This document shows positions 24,944 to 34,147 of a DNA stretch of 64,000 bases, piece after piece. The position numbers and the translations under genes are program-made. Position 1 is the stretch's first letter, and each line of letters opens with the position of its first letter. The notes beneath the pieces are model-generated. The model ran no database searches. It was not told where the DNA came from and saw nothing but the letters and a program-made list of their open reading frames with translations. This stretch comes from Gammaproteobacteria bacterium (GTDB taxonomy: Bacteria; Pseudomonadota; Gammaproteobacteria; Xanthomonadales; Marinicellaceae), in assembly GCA_041395445.1 (NCBI GenBank), contig JAWLAO010000006.1, positions 124,001 through 188,000 on the forward strand. The letters are read 5' to 3'.

Positions 24944-25833
24944 TAATATTCGTCTTTATAACCCAACTGTTGGAGGAGTTTATCGTTATCTGCCCAAGCG
25001 GATTTAACTTTAACCCAGAGCTTGAGGTTGACTTTTTTTCCAAGTAAATCTTCGATTTCTTTCCTTGATTGAATACCAACATGTTTCAGAGAAGCTCCCT
25101 GTTTGCCAATTACCATATTTTTTTGAATCGGTCTCTCGACCCAAATTACACTGTGAATATGAACAATATTTCCCTGATCTTTGAATGACTCCACTTCAAC
25201 TGTCAGGCTGTAGGGAAGTTCTTGGTGAAAACGAAGCATTAATTGTTCACGAATTAATTCAGAAACCAGATACTTTGTTGGTTTGTCAGTTAATAAATCA
25301 TCCGAAAAATAATTCTCTGATTGCGGAAGATGTTGGTAAATGCTGTTTATTAATGGTTCGACACCTTTGCCTTTGGATGCTGAGAGATAAAAAACTTCAG
25401 TAAAATTGAATTTGGCAAAGAGCTCATTAGCATAAGCTAATAAAGTCTCTTTCTTTTTAACTAAATCATCTTTGTTAATGATTAATAAAACCGGTGCTGT
25501 GCAATGTTTGAGAGCAGACAATGCTTTTTCGTCATCTTTATTCCACTTCAATGATTCAACCACAAATAAAATCAAATCAACGTCATTGACAGCGGTTGAT
25601 GCGGTTCGATTCATGAATTTATTGAGGGCTTTTTTATGACCGGTATGAATTCCCGGTGTGTCAATAAAAAGAATCTGTCCTTGTTCGCTGGTAGCAATGG
25701 CTAATATTTGATGGCGTGTGGTTTGTGGTTTGGCAGTCACAATACTGACTTTTTCACCGACAATGTTGTTTATTAACGTTGATTTGCCAACATTGGGTTT
25801 GCCAATAACTGCTACATATCCACATTTATTCAT
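24943..25833 (-). CDS. era: GTPase Era
   Basis: A 296-residue GTPase needed for 30S subunit maturation. G1 is Gly-Lys-Pro-Asn-Val-Gly-Lys-Ser-Thr (about 11-19), G3 is Asp-Thr-Pro-Gly-Ile-His (about 58-63), and G4 is Asn-Lys-Asp-Asp (about 120-123). The C-terminal KH domain contains Val-Ile-Gly-Lys-Gln-Gly-Ala-Ser-Leu-Lys. It overlaps rnc by 4 bases upstream and recO by 1 base downstream, in the standard rnc-era-recO order. Confidence 0.97.
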   Translation of the reverse strand: MNKCGYVAVIGKPNVGKSTLINNIVGEKVSIVTAKPQTTRHQILAIATSEQGQILFIDTPGIHTGHKKALNKFMNRTASTAVNDVDLILFVVESLKWNKDDEKALSALKHCTAPVLLIINKDDLVKKKETLLAYANELFAKFNFTEVFYLSASKGKGVEPLINSIYQHLPQSENYFSDDLLTDKPTKYLVSELIREQLMLRFHQELPYSLTVEVESFKDQGNIVHIHSVIWVERPIQKNMVIGKQGASLKHVGIQSRKEIEDLLGKKVNLKLWVKVKSAWADNDKLLQQLGYKDEY

Positions 25834-26495
25834 GAGGTTGATTTGGTGATTTGATTGAGCATTTGTTCGGCAGCTTTTTGTTCTGATTTTTTACGACTGC
25901 GATCAATTGCAGTTGTCGATAAATTAAGTTCTTGAACCAGACATTGTATTTTAAAGGTTTGCAAATGATCTTTGCCGGAAGTTTCGAGCAAGTTATACTC
26001 AGGAATATTGTGTCCGTTTTTCTGCAAATATTCTTGTAATCGAGTTTTTGCATCCTTGTCTGTAACATCCGGATCAACATTGTCTAACCACTTTTTCATG
26101 ACAGTTCGTATAAAGTTCTCTGATTTTTCAATTCCCTGATCCAGAAACACGGCTGCAAAAACAGCTTCAACGGCATCAGCCAGCACGCTGGAACGATTGA
26201 AACCACCGGATTTTAGTTCTCCGGCACCAAGAATAAGTTGGTTGGATAAATCATATTCTTTAGCAATTTCAGCTAAGGTAGCTCCTTTTACCAATGTGGA
26301 ACGCATCCGTGATAATTTACCTTCCGGCAGATGTGAAAAGTTGTCGTATAACCATTTGGTAATAACAAAACTTAAAATGCTGTCGCCAAGAAACTCCAGA
26401 CGTTCGTTGTTTTTCTTGGCGGCACTACGATGTGTCAGGGCTCTTTCAAGTAATTCAGGTTGATTGAACTCAATCTTTTGCCCAAGTATTTTCAC
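25830..26495 (-). CDS. rnc: Ribonuclease III
   Basis: A 221-residue enzyme with a GTG start that cuts double-stranded RNA, including rRNA precursors. The signature Glu-Arg-Leu-Glu-Phe-Leu-Gly-Asp-Ser-Ile-Leu (about 36-46) and the second catalytic cluster Asp-Ala-Val-Glu-Ala-Val-Phe-Ala-Ala (about 110-118) are intact. A C-terminal dsRNA-binding domain (about 150-221) ends with Lys-Lys-Ser-Glu-Gln-Lys-Ala-Ala-Glu-Gln-Met-Leu. Overlaps era by 4 bases. Confidence 0.97.
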   Translation of the reverse strand: MKILGQKIEFNQPELLERALTHRSAAKKNNERLEFLGDSILSFVITKWLYDNFSHLPEGKLSRMRSTLVKGATLAEIAKEYDLSNQLILGAGELKSGGFNRSSVLADAVEAVFAAVFLDQGIEKSENFIRTVMKKWLDNVDPDVTDKDAKTRLQEYLQKNGHNIPEYNLLETSGKDHLQTFKIQCLVQELNLSTTAIDRSRKKSEQKAAEQMLNQITKSTS

Positions 26496-26510
26496 TAGAG
26501 AGATACAATC

Positions 26511-26876
26511 TTAATTGAGAGGAATTGTTTTCTCAAAGTGCATTAATAGGTCAAGATTGCCTATGAAAGGCTCTTGCACGTCATATTTAACTTGTAATTG
26601 TTTACCACGGCCTCTGAGAACCTTGATGTCATTTTTTTTGACTCTTTCAACGTAACTGGTATAGAAATGTTTTAACATAGCTTCCTGAATTTGTCCGGGA
26701 GTTTTGTTAGCAGCACCGGGCTCTCCAGCAACGGCTTTCATTGCTTTTACAACAGAGTAGTATTCACTATAAATAGGACCAATTCGAATGCCAGTGTAAA
26801 CGATAAAACCCAAGATACACATACCAATGAGCAAACCAATCATACTCATTCCTTTTTGTTTGTTTTTTAGTTTCAT
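26511..26876 (-). CDS. DUF4845 domain-containing protein
   Basis: A 121-residue protein that starts with basic residues and a pilin-like N-terminal membrane helix (Lys-Gln-Lys-Gly-Met-Ser-Met-Ile-Gly-Leu, about 7-30), followed by a small soluble domain with Tyr-Ser-Glu-Tyr-Tyr-Ser-Val-Val-Lys. DUF4845 proteins sit between lepB and rnc in many gammaproteobacteria, as here; function unknown. The N-terminus resembles type IV prepilins, but the conserved Glu at position +5 of the mature form is not present. Confidence 0.85.
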   Translation of the reverse strand: MKLKNKQKGMSMIGLLIGMCILGFIVYTGIRIGPIYSEYYSVVKAMKAVAGEPGAANKTPGQIQEAMLKHFYTSYVERVKKNDIKVLRGRGKQLQVKYDVQEPFIGNLDLLMHFEKTIPLN

Positions 26877-26934
26877 AATGAAATCACCCTCAATAAATCA
26901 ATTTGCAATATTCTAGCATGTTAAAACTGAATTT

Positions 26935-27726
26935 CTAGATTAATTTGGTTCCAATCCTCTTCAATCCCTGCCAAAAATGATCAGTTCGCCAATGCATCCA
27001 GATAAATTTTGCTTCACCGACCAAATTTCGCTCAGGGACAAACCCCCAAACCCGGCTATCGGAGCTATTGTCTCTGTTATCACCCATAACAAAATAATGA
27101 CCATCAGGAACGGTGATATCGAGATATTTATACGGAGGGCGCATGGCATAGTTTTGGGTGAACATTTTATGCTTTCTATCACCCAGTTGCTCCAACTTTT
27201 CAATCAAACCCTTGTCATTGACATTATCCATTAAACCTTCATAAGGTCCAACCAAGTCCTGATTAACCAATTGGTCATTAATATAGATTTCTTTTTTACG
27301 AACGTCATAACGAACTCGATCTCCCGGTAAACCTATGACACGCTTGATATAATCAACAGATTGATCTTCCGGAAATCGAAATACCACAATATCGCCTCTT
27401 TCAGGGTGTCCGATTTCAATAATAGTGTCATGGAAGACAGGTAGTTTTAGACCGTATGAAAACTTATTCACATAAATAAAGTCACCCGTCAATAAAGTTG
27501 GCATCATTGAAGATGATGGAATCCGGAATGGTTCAAATACAAATGTTCTAACAACCAAAACAAAAAACAATACCGGAAAGAATGAACCAATTTGCTCCAC
27601 CACGCTGTGTTTTTTACTGGGAACAGATTCTTTTTTTCGTAAAAACTTTGCCAAAGCCCACAATAGACCGGTAATTAAACTGGCTAAAGTGAGAAAGGCC
27701 TCAAAATCGAAATGGAGTTCATTCAT
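26935..27726 (-). CDS. lepB: Signal peptidase I
   Basis: A 263-residue inner-membrane protease that removes Sec/Tat signal peptides. Two N-terminal hydrophobic segments (about 8-28 and 46-64) precede the catalytic Ser73 in Pro-Ser-Ser-Ser-Met-Met-Pro-Thr-Leu. The catalytic Lys128 is in Asp-Tyr-Ile-Lys-Arg-Val-Ile-Gly-Leu-Pro-Gly-Asp. The Gly-Asp-Asn-Arg-Asp-Asn-Ser-x-Asp-Ser-Arg box is near residue 216-226. It lies 12 bases downstream of lepA in the standard lepA-lepB order. Confidence 0.96.
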   Translation of the reverse strand: MNELHFDFEAFLTLASLITGLLWALAKFLRKKESVPSKKHSVVEQIGSFFPVLFFVLVVRTFVFEPFRIPSSSMMPTLLTGDFIYVNKFSYGLKLPVFHDTIIEIGHPERGDIVVFRFPEDQSVDYIKRVIGLPGDRVRYDVRKKEIYINDQLVNQDLVGPYEGLMDNVNDKGLIEKLEQLGDRKHKMFTQNYAMRPPYKYLDITVPDGHYFVMGDNRDNSSDSRVWGFVPERNLVGEAKFIWMHWRTDHFWQGLKRIGTKLI

Positions 27727-27738
27727 AATAATTTCCTG

Positions 27739-29523
27739 TTAATCTACTTTTAGTACAGCGAGGAATGCTGATTGCGGCACTTCAACTCTTCCAATCTGCT
27801 TCATGCGTTTTTTCCCGGCTTTTTGTTTTTCCAAGAGTTTGCGTTTACGCGTGGCATCGCCACCGTAACATTTTGCGGTTACATTTTTACGAAGTGCTTT
27901 AACCGTTGTTCGGGCAATGATTTGTGAACCAATAGCAGCCTGAATGGCAACATCAAACATTTGTCTTGGTATTAATTCCTTGAGTTTATCTGCCAAGTCT
28001 TTACCACGTTTTCTGGAGTTGCTTCTGTGTGTTAGAATTGAAAGGGCATCAACTAATTCTCCATTGATCAGAATATCCAGGCGAATCAAGTCACCCGGCT
28101 CGAAGTGGCTGAACTCATAATCAAAAGAGGCATATCCTCTGGAAACCGATTTTAAGCGGTCGAAAAAGTCCAGAACGACTTCGCTCATCGGCATTTGGAA
28201 TTGCAAGGAAACTTGCGAACCCAAGTATTGCATGTTTTTCTGGACTCCGCGTTTTTCAATACAAAGTCCTATGACAGCCCCGACATAGTCACTAGGCAAC
28301 AATATATTTGCAGTAATTATTGGTTCACGAATTTCTTGATAATTTTCAGGTAAATCCGCCGGATTATCGAGCATGACAGTTTCACCTTTTTTGGTGATAA
28401 GCTCATATATAACCGTTGGAGCAGTTGTAACCAAGTCAATGTCAAACTCACGCTCTATACGTTCCTGAACAACCTCCATGTGAAGCATTCCTAAAAAACC
28501 ACAACGGAAACCAAATCCTAAGGCGGATGAAGATTCTGGCTCAAAATGAAGTGCAGCATCATTCAGGCGTAATTTCTCCAGAGCTTCACGCAAATCTTGA
28601 TAATCATCGGCTGATGTCGGAAACAAACCGGCAAAAACACGAGGCTGGGATTCCATAAATCCGGGTAAAGGTTTTTGTGCCTGATTGTTTGTTAAGGTGA
28701 TTGTGTCACCAACAGGAGCACCATGAACGTCTTTAATCGAAGCTGAAACAAAACCAACTTGTCCGACAGTTAAGAAGTTTTTCTCCAATCTTTTTGGTGT
28801 AAAAACGCCAATATTATCAGCAACATGGTCAGTCTTCAGAGACATGATTCTGATTTTGTCCTTTTTAGTCAAAGTGCCATTAAAAATTCGAATCAATGAA
28901 ACAACACCCAGATAATTATCAAACCAGGAGTCAATAATTGATGCTTGTAATGGCAAATTGGCATCTCCACTCGGTGGCGGAATGAATTTAATAATGGCTT
29001 CCAGCACATCTTCAATGCCTAATCCCGTTTTCGCACTGGTTAATGTGGCTTCGCTGGCATCAATTCCAATGATGTCTTCAATTTCCTGTTTAACTTTATC
29101 CACATCGGCTGATGGCAGATCAATTTTATTAATCACAGGAAGAACTTCCAAACCTTGATCAATCGCTGTGTAACAATTGGCAACGCTTTGTGCTTCCACA
29201 CCTTGTGCGGCATCAACAACCAATAAAGCTCCCTCACAAGCTGCAAGCGAGCGTGAAACTTCATAAGAGAAGTCCACATGACCCGGTGTGTCAATAAAAT
29301 TCAATTGATAGGTTATGCCGTCTTTCGCTGTATAGTTGAGAGTGACTGCTTGTGACTTGATAGTGATGCCACGTTCTCTTTCAATATCCATGCTATCGAG
29401 TACTTGTTGCTCCATTTCTCTGTCGGATAAGCCTCCACAATGTTGAATGAAGCGATCCGCCAAAGTGGATTTACCATGATCGATGTGTGCGATAATTGAA
29501 AAATTGCGAATGTGTTTTTGCAT
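27739..29523 (-). CDS. lepA: Elongation factor 4 (LepA)
   Basis: A 594-residue translational GTPase. G1 Ala-His-Ile-Asp-His-Gly-Lys-Ser-Thr (about 11-19), Arg-Glu-Arg-Gly-Ile-Thr-Ile-Lys (switch I), Asp-Thr-Pro-Gly-His (about 78-82) and Asn-Lys-Ile-Asp (about 132-135) are intact. The C-terminal LepA-specific domain carries Cys-Tyr-Gly-Gly-Asp-x-Thr-Arg-Lys-Arg-Lys-Leu-Leu. It acts on initiating or stalled ribosomes. Downstream of the degP-like gene and upstream of lepB, as in the Pseudomonas mucD-lepA-lepB arrangement. Confidence 0.97.
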   Translation of the reverse strand: MQKHIRNFSIIAHIDHGKSTLADRFIQHCGGLSDREMEQQVLDSMDIERERGITIKSQAVTLNYTAKDGITYQLNFIDTPGHVDFSYEVSRSLAACEGALLVVDAAQGVEAQSVANCYTAIDQGLEVLPVINKIDLPSADVDKVKQEIEDIIGIDASEATLTSAKTGLGIEDVLEAIIKFIPPPSGDANLPLQASIIDSWFDNYLGVVSLIRIFNGTLTKKDKIRIMSLKTDHVADNIGVFTPKRLEKNFLTVGQVGFVSASIKDVHGAPVGDTITLTNNQAQKPLPGFMESQPRVFAGLFPTSADDYQDLREALEKLRLNDAALHFEPESSSALGFGFRCGFLGMLHMEVVQERIEREFDIDLVTTAPTVIYELITKKGETVMLDNPADLPENYQEIREPIITANILLPSDYVGAVIGLCIEKRGVQKNMQYLGSQVSLQFQMPMSEVVLDFFDRLKSVSRGYASFDYEFSHFEPGDLIRLDILINGELVDALSILTHRSNSRKRGKDLADKLKELIPRQMFDVAIQAAIGSQIIARTTVKALRKNVTAKCYGGDATRKRKLLEKQKAGKKRMKQIGRVEVPQSAFLAVLKVD

Positions 29524-29541
29524 TAAGTTTAGTTCTCAAAC

Positions 29542-29567
29542 AAATCCCGCCCAGAGGAGCGGGATTT
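29542..29567 (-). terminator. Hairpin between the degP-like gene and lepA
   Basis: AAATCCCGC (29542-29550) and GCGGGATTT (29559-29567) form a perfect 9-bp stem with an 8-base loop. On the minus strand it is followed by GTTTG only, so it may be a partial terminator or attenuator controlling read-through from degP into lepA. Confidence 0.7.
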
Positions 29568-29603
29568 TTATGTAAAAAATGGTCAGCTATTTTACCTAAT
29601 GGC

Positions 29604-30980
29604 TTAGTTTCGTTCAATCACAATAAAACGATTTACACCTGCTTGTTTCACTAACAGCACAATTGGCTTGTCTTTTTCCAGTTCAGATAGCAATTTCTTG
29701 AAATGTTTGACATTTTTTACCGGAGTTTTGCCCATTTTAATAATGACATCGCCTTCTCTAAGGCCAGACCTGTTTATGTCCCTGTTGGTGATTTCTTTGA
29801 CGAGAACTCCGTTATTGACATCATTATCATCTTTTTCATCATCATTCAGATTAGCCACTTCAAAGCCTAAGTCTAATTTGCTTGTTGGTGAATTTCCATT
29901 GGATGAGAGAGCAACTTCGTTATCAGTCAAACCATCAAGTACAGCTTCGAGATTGATACGTTTTCCATCACGAATCACTCCAACTTCAACTTTAGTGCCG
30001 GGCATCACTGAGCCAACAAGTGGTGGTAATGAAGCCGATGTTTCAACCTTTTGTCCGTTAAACTTAACAATGACATCTTGCACTTCGATTCCGGCTTTTT
30101 CAGCAGATGAACCTTTGTTGACATTGTTGACGAGTGCCCCTTGCGGCTTCTTCAGACCTAAATAATCCGCCATTTTTTGAGTGACCGGTTCGATATTCAC
30201 ACCAAGTAAACCTCTTTGTACTTTTCCGCCGGATTTCAATTGTTCAGCAACTGACATCGCTGTATTGATTGGAATTGAGAACGATAATCCCATGTACCCG
30301 CCAGTGTTGGAAACAATGATGGTGTTGATACCGACAACTTCGGCATTCATGTTGATTAACGGACCACCGGAATTTCCGCGATTGATAGGAACATCAGTTT
30401 GGATATAAGGAACATATTGCTGTCTTCCCAAGTCTCTGCCTTTGGCAGATACGATTCCTTTGGTGACCGAATGCTCAAAACTCAACGGCGAACCAATTGC
30501 CATAACCCACTCACCAATTTTTAAATTATTGGAATCTCCGACTTTCAGAACCGGAAGATTTTTTGCATCGACTTTCAGTAATGCGACATCACTGGCTTCA
30601 TCTTCACCAATGAGTTTAGCATCAAATTCACGTCGGTCGATTAATGTCACCAAGATTTCATCAGCATCGTGAATCACATGTCTGTTAGTGAGAATATAGC
30701 CGTCTTCTGAAATAATAAATCCGGAACCACCGGCGACGCTGTCTCTTTCTTGTGGATATTGTGGAACTCCAAAAAAGCGTTCCAGCATATCTTCTCTTTG
30801 ACTTCGCTCACGACGTGTTAATTCTTTTGCATTTTGTCGGGCTGCGATATTTACAACTGCCGCGCCGGTTTCTTCAACTAAAGATGTAAAATCCGGCAGA
30901 TTGTTTTTCTGTGAAAATCCTGCTTGAGATATAACCAATGAGGTCAGAAAAATAATTGAGTGAAATTTATTTTTGAACAT
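29604..30980 (-). CDS. degP: DegP/DegQ family periplasmic serine endoprotease (MucD-like)
   Basis: A 458-residue trypsin-like protease-chaperone. Signal peptide is about 1-23. The catalytic triad is His101 (Asn-Arg-His-Val-Ile), Asp131 (Ser-Asp-Val-Ala-Leu-Leu) and Ser204 (Gly-Asn-Ser-Gly-Gly-Pro-Leu). Two PDZ domains follow (about 260-350 and 370-455). It removes misfolded envelope proteins. Placement just before lepA is the mucD position of pseudomonads; the rpoE-rseA-rseC genes are 15 kb away here. A TTGACA -35 element lies upstream. Confidence 0.93.
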   Translation of the reverse strand: MFKNKFHSIIFLTSLVISQAGFSQKNNLPDFTSLVEETGAAVVNIAARQNAKELTRRERSQREDMLERFFGVPQYPQERDSVAGGSGFIISEDGYILTNRHVIHDADEILVTLIDRREFDAKLIGEDEASDVALLKVDAKNLPVLKVGDSNNLKIGEWVMAIGSPLSFEHSVTKGIVSAKGRDLGRQQYVPYIQTDVPINRGNSGGPLINMNAEVVGINTIIVSNTGGYMGLSFSIPINTAMSVAEQLKSGGKVQRGLLGVNIEPVTQKMADYLGLKKPQGALVNNVNKGSSAEKAGIEVQDVIVKFNGQKVETSASLPPLVGSVMPGTKVEVGVIRDGKRINLEAVLDGLTDNEVALSSNGNSPTSKLDLGFEVANLNDDEKDDNDVNNGVLVKEITNRDINRSGLREGDVIIKMGKTPVKNVKHFKKLLSELEKDKPIVLLVKQAGVNRFIVIERN

Positions 30981-31011
30981 AATTAAAAATCTCCAAAATT
31001 AATTAAATAAG

Positions 31012-31040
31012 ATACTTTGCAAAGACAATGGTATTGTCAA
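31012..31040 (-). promoter_or_regulatory. Candidate promoter of the degP-like gene
   Basis: On the minus strand TTGACA (31040-31035) is 17 bases from AAGTAT (31017-31012). A GACAAT/ATTGTC inverted repeat (31024-31038, 3-base loop) overlaps the -35 and spacer and could be an operator. The -10 match is weak. Confidence 0.45.
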
Positions 31041-31224
31041 AAAGTGCTATGTATTCAAAAAATTATTATAAAAAGTGACTAATGGCATAGTTAACTCCTT
31101 CCATTTGATGTTTTCACGAGCATTATTCAGTGTTTTCCACTTTATGAAAACTCATATAAATTTCCTTATTTTGCATTCATAGGTTAAAATTTGGACTCGT
31201 TTTAATTTTTTTAAAGAGTCTATT

Positions 31225-31599
31225 TTGCAAAAAACATCTGAAAAGAAAGCAACAGCAGCTAATCAGGAAAGTTTAAAAGAGCTTGTATTGTCAGCAATTG
31301 ATGATGCAAAAGGTAATGACATCAAAGTGATTGATGTTTCTCATCACACGCAATTATTGGATTATATGATTATTGCCTCTGGGACATCAAGTCGTCATAT
31401 TCAGACCATTGCTGAGTTCGCGATGAAGAAAGCACAAGAAAATGGTTATGATAAACCGGCAACAGAAGGACTTGGTCATTCTGAGTGGGTGGTTGTGGAT
31501 TTTGTTGATGTGGTATTGCATGTGATGTCTCCCGCTGCCAGAGAACATTACAATATTGAAGGGCTATGGGAAATCTCTTCACATCCTAAAGACAGCTAA
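31225..31599 (+). CDS. rsfS: Ribosome silencing factor RsfS
   Basis: A 124-residue protein using TTG 31225 with AAAGAG six bases upstream; no in-frame ATG exists before the conserved fold. Core motifs: Asp-Asp-Ala-Lys-Gly-Asn-Asp-Ile (about 27-34), Asp-Tyr-Met-Ile-Ile-Ala-Ser-Gly-Thr-Ser-Ser-Arg-His (about 46-58), His-Ser-Glu-Trp-Val-Val-Val-Asp (about 85-92) and His-Val-Met. RsfS binds uL14 and blocks subunit joining in starvation. It heads rsfS-rlmH-maf-rng; nadD, often just upstream, is not here. Confidence 0.94.
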   Translation: MQKTSEKKATAANQESLKELVLSAIDDAKGNDIKVIDVSHHTQLLDYMIIASGTSSRHIQTIAEFAMKKAQENGYDKPATEGLGHSEWVVVDFVDVVLHVMSPAAREHYNIEGLWEISSHPKDS

Positions 31600-31607
31600 A
31601 ATCACCA

Positions 31608-32078
31608 ATGAAAATCAGACTTCTGGCAGTCGGTCAAAAAATGCCAACTTGGGTGCAACAGACTTTTGCTGAATATAATGGCAGACTTCCGCTCAAGCAA
31701 CAAATTGAACTGGTTGAAATTGCACCGATTCACAGAAGTAAGTCCGTATCGACCGAAAAAGCCAGACAATTGGAGGCTCAGTCTATTTTGGACTCTGTTA
31801 AAAACAATGAAAAAATTGTTTTGCTGGATGAAAAAGGCAAAATGATTTCCACTCGTAATTTATCGGAATCGATTAGCCAATGGCAAATGAATGGAGACGA
31901 TATCGCTATCATCATAGGTGGCGCCGATGGTGTTGATAAAAGCATTAAGAAACAGGCACATAATACTTGGTCATTGAGTGCTTTGACATTTCCACATCCT
32001 TTAGTTCGGGTAATCCTTATGGAACAAATTTACCGATCTTACAGTTTGTTAGCCAACCATCCATACCACAGAGAATAA
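31608..32078 (+). CDS. rlmH: 23S rRNA pseudouridine-1915 N3-methyltransferase
   Basis: A 156-residue SPOUT methyltransferase. The knotted C-terminal part has Ile-Ile-Gly-Gly-Ala-Asp-Gly-Val (about 102-109), Trp-Ser-Leu-Ser-x-Leu-Thr-Phe-Pro-His-Pro-Leu-Val-Arg (about 121-134), Glu-Gln-Ile-Tyr-Arg and the terminal Asn-His-Pro-Tyr-His-Arg. It modifies helix 69 of 23S rRNA. The length is the same as E. coli RlmH (155). It starts 8 bases after rsfS. Confidence 0.97.
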   Translation: MKIRLLAVGQKMPTWVQQTFAEYNGRLPLKQQIELVEIAPIHRSKSVSTEKARQLEAQSILDSVKNNEKIVLLDEKGKMISTRNLSESISQWQMNGDDIAIIIGGADGVDKSIKKQAHNTWSLSALTFPHPLVRVILMEQIYRSYSLLANHPYHRE

Positions 32079-32079
32079 C

Positions 32080-32655
32080 ATGATTTTTGATGGTCAAAAA
32101 ATAATTCTGGCGTCTCAATCTCCAAGAAGAAAGCAATTACTGGAACAAATTGGAATGGTACCTGTTTGTATGCCGGTTGATATTGATGAGTCCGTTTATC
32201 TCAATGAAATGCCTTTGGAGTACTGCAATCGTTTGGCTTTGCAAAAAGCTCAATCGGGTTGGTTGCTATCAGAGAAGAATTTACCGGTTTTAGGTTCAGA
32301 TACAGTTGTGGTTTATGATGACCAAATTCTTGGAAAACCGAAGAATGAACAGCACGCGATAGAAATGTTGTCTAAATTATCAGGTCGGAGACATCAGATG
32401 ATTACAGCAGTTGCGGTGGTGTTTGCAGAAAAGCAACTAACAGAGTACTCAATCAGCGAAGTTCAGTTTGAATATATCAAAGTCGATGAAATAAAGGCGT
32501 ATGTTGAAAGCGGTGAACCAATGGACAAAGCCGGAAGCTATGGGATACAGGGTCATGCGGCATTATGGATAAAGAAAATCACCGGTAGTCATTCAGGAAT
32601 TATGGGTCTGCCTTTGTTTGAAACCGGGAAAATATTGAGGAGTTTTTATGAATGA
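32080..32655 (+). CDS. maf: Maf family nucleotide pyrophosphatase
   Basis: A 191-residue protein with the Maf signature Leu-Ala-Ser-Gln-Ser-Pro-Arg-Arg-Lys-Gln-Leu-Leu (about 10-21), Leu-Gly-Ser-Asp-Thr-Val-Val (about 70-76) and Gly-Lys-Pro (about 86-88). Members hydrolyse dTTP/UTP or modified nucleotides to monophosphates; YhdE-type is most likely from its position before rng. It starts one base after the rlmH stop and overlaps rng by 8 bases. Confidence 0.94.
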   Translation: MIFDGQKIILASQSPRRKQLLEQIGMVPVCMPVDIDESVYLNEMPLEYCNRLALQKAQSGWLLSEKNLPVLGSDTVVVYDDQILGKPKNEQHAIEMLSKLSGRRHQMITAVAVVFAEKQLTEYSISEVQFEYIKVDEIKAYVESGEPMDKAGSYGIQGHAALWIKKITGSHSGIMGLPLFETGKILRSFYE

Positions 32656-34141
32656 AGAAATATTGATTAACTCAACTCCCAATGAAACCCGTGTGGCTTT
32701 AGTTGAAAATGGTGTGTTGCAAGAAGTTTTCATGGAGCGAAATCGCAATGGCTCGATTGTCGGCAATATTTATATCGGGCGTGTTGAAAAAATTCTTCCC
32801 GGTTTGCAAGCTGCATTCGTTAATATTGGCATGTCACGTTCGGCATTTATGCATGTCACGGATATCTGTTCGCAAAAGAAAATTGCTCGAATTGACGGCA
32901 TTGATGACGAAGCGATTTCCGAGCAAAATAATTTTCAACCAATTTCAAAAATCATTCACGAAGGTCAAAGAGTCGTTGTTCAGGTTTATAAGGATGCCAT
33001 CGGTTCTAAAGGAGCCAGAGTGACATGTAAATTGAGTGTGCCGAGTCGTTTTTTGGTGTTGTTGCCGAATGAACCGGATGTCAACACTTTATCTATTCGC
33101 ATTACTGATGAAACCGAAAGACAAAGATTGATTGGGTTATTGGAAAAAATCAACTCAAACAGCGAACACGGAATTATCGCCCGGACCAATGCCGAAGACA
33201 GTAGTGAAGAAGACTTGGTTCGTGATTATAAGTTTCTACAAAAATTATGGCGAGTGGTTTCACAACGCATAAAAGATGGTCAGTTTAAACAACTTGTCTA
33301 TCATGAATTTGATTTACCGGTTCGGGTCGTTCGTGATTTTATTTCCGATAAAGTTAGAACGATAAAGACAGATTCTCACGAAGTTTACACCAAGCTGAAT
33401 AAATTCATAGTTGATTATGTGCCTGAATGGCAGGGGCAACTCATTCATTATCAGGAAGTGAGACCGATTTTCGATTATCACAATATTGATGATGAGATTA
33501 ATCGGGCTTTTCGACAGTTTGTTCCATTAAAATCGGGTGGGAATCTGATTATTGACCAAAATGAAGCCATGACGACCATTGATGTTAATACCGGAAAATT
33601 CATCGGTTTCAAAAATCAGGAAGAAACAATTTTTCGCACCAATCTGGAAGCGGTGCAAATGATAGCTCGCCAGATTCGTTTACGAAATTTAGGCGGAATT
33701 ATCATTGCAGACTTTATTGATATGGAAGAAGAGGAACATAAACAGCAGGTTTTGGAAAGCCTGGAAGAATGCCTTAGCAAAGACCCGACACGCACACACA
33801 TTCATGGAATTACTAAACTGGGACTTGTGGAAATTACCCGAAAACGAACGACTGAAAGTTTGCAACACATGCTCTCGGAGCAATGTAAAAATTGTTATGG
33901 TTTGGGATTGGTTAAAACGGTTGAAACGGTTTGTTATGAGTTGTTTCGTGAAATCATACGAACTGTCAGGCAGTTTAAAACAGGTCAAATTATGGTTCTG
34001 GCATCAACTCAGCTCATTGAGTATATTTACGAAGAGCAAACAGAGTCATTATCTGAACTGGAAGAAGAATTAGGTAAACGTATCAGCTTGCAAGCAGAAA
34101 GTTCATATTCTCAAGAACAGTTTGATGTGGTTTTGATGTAA
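32648..34141 (+). CDS. rng: Ribonuclease G
   Basis: A 497-residue endoribonuclease (RNase E/G family without the long C-terminal scaffold). An S1 domain (about 37-125) begins at Gly-Asn-Ile-Tyr-Ile-Gly-Arg-Val. Catalytic aspartates are in Thr-Thr-Ile-Asp-Val-Asn-Thr-Gly (about 310-317) and Ile-Ile-Ile-Ala-Asp-Phe-Ile-Asp-Met (about 350-358). The zinc-link Cys-Lys-Asn-Cys (about 415-418) is present. It processes the 5' end of 16S rRNA and decays mRNAs. The maf-rng-yhdP order is conserved in gammaproteobacteria. Confidence 0.96.
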   Translation: MNEEILINSTPNETRVALVENGVLQEVFMERNRNGSIVGNIYIGRVEKILPGLQAAFVNIGMSRSAFMHVTDICSQKKIARIDGIDDEAISEQNNFQPISKIIHEGQRVVVQVYKDAIGSKGARVTCKLSVPSRFLVLLPNEPDVNTLSIRITDETERQRLIGLLEKINSNSEHGIIARTNAEDSSEEDLVRDYKFLQKLWRVVSQRIKDGQFKQLVYHEFDLPVRVVRDFISDKVRTIKTDSHEVYTKLNKFIVDYVPEWQGQLIHYQEVRPIFDYHNIDDEINRAFRQFVPLKSGGNLIIDQNEAMTTIDVNTGKFIGFKNQEETIFRTNLEAVQMIARQIRLRNLGGIIIADFIDMEEEEHKQQVLESLEECLSKDPTRTHIHGITKLGLVEITRKRTTESLQHMLSEQCKNCYGLGLVKTVETVCYELFREIIRTVRQFKTGQIMVLASTQLIEYIYEEQTESLSELEEELGKRISLQAESSYSQEQFDVVLM

Positions 34142-34147
34142 TCAATT

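Noticed and set aside
29668..30165. A 165-residue open frame antisense to the degP-like gene
   Set aside because: The opposite strand encodes an intact DegP with catalytic triad and PDZ domains; the antisense frame is Ser/Thr/Pro-rich shadow sequence.
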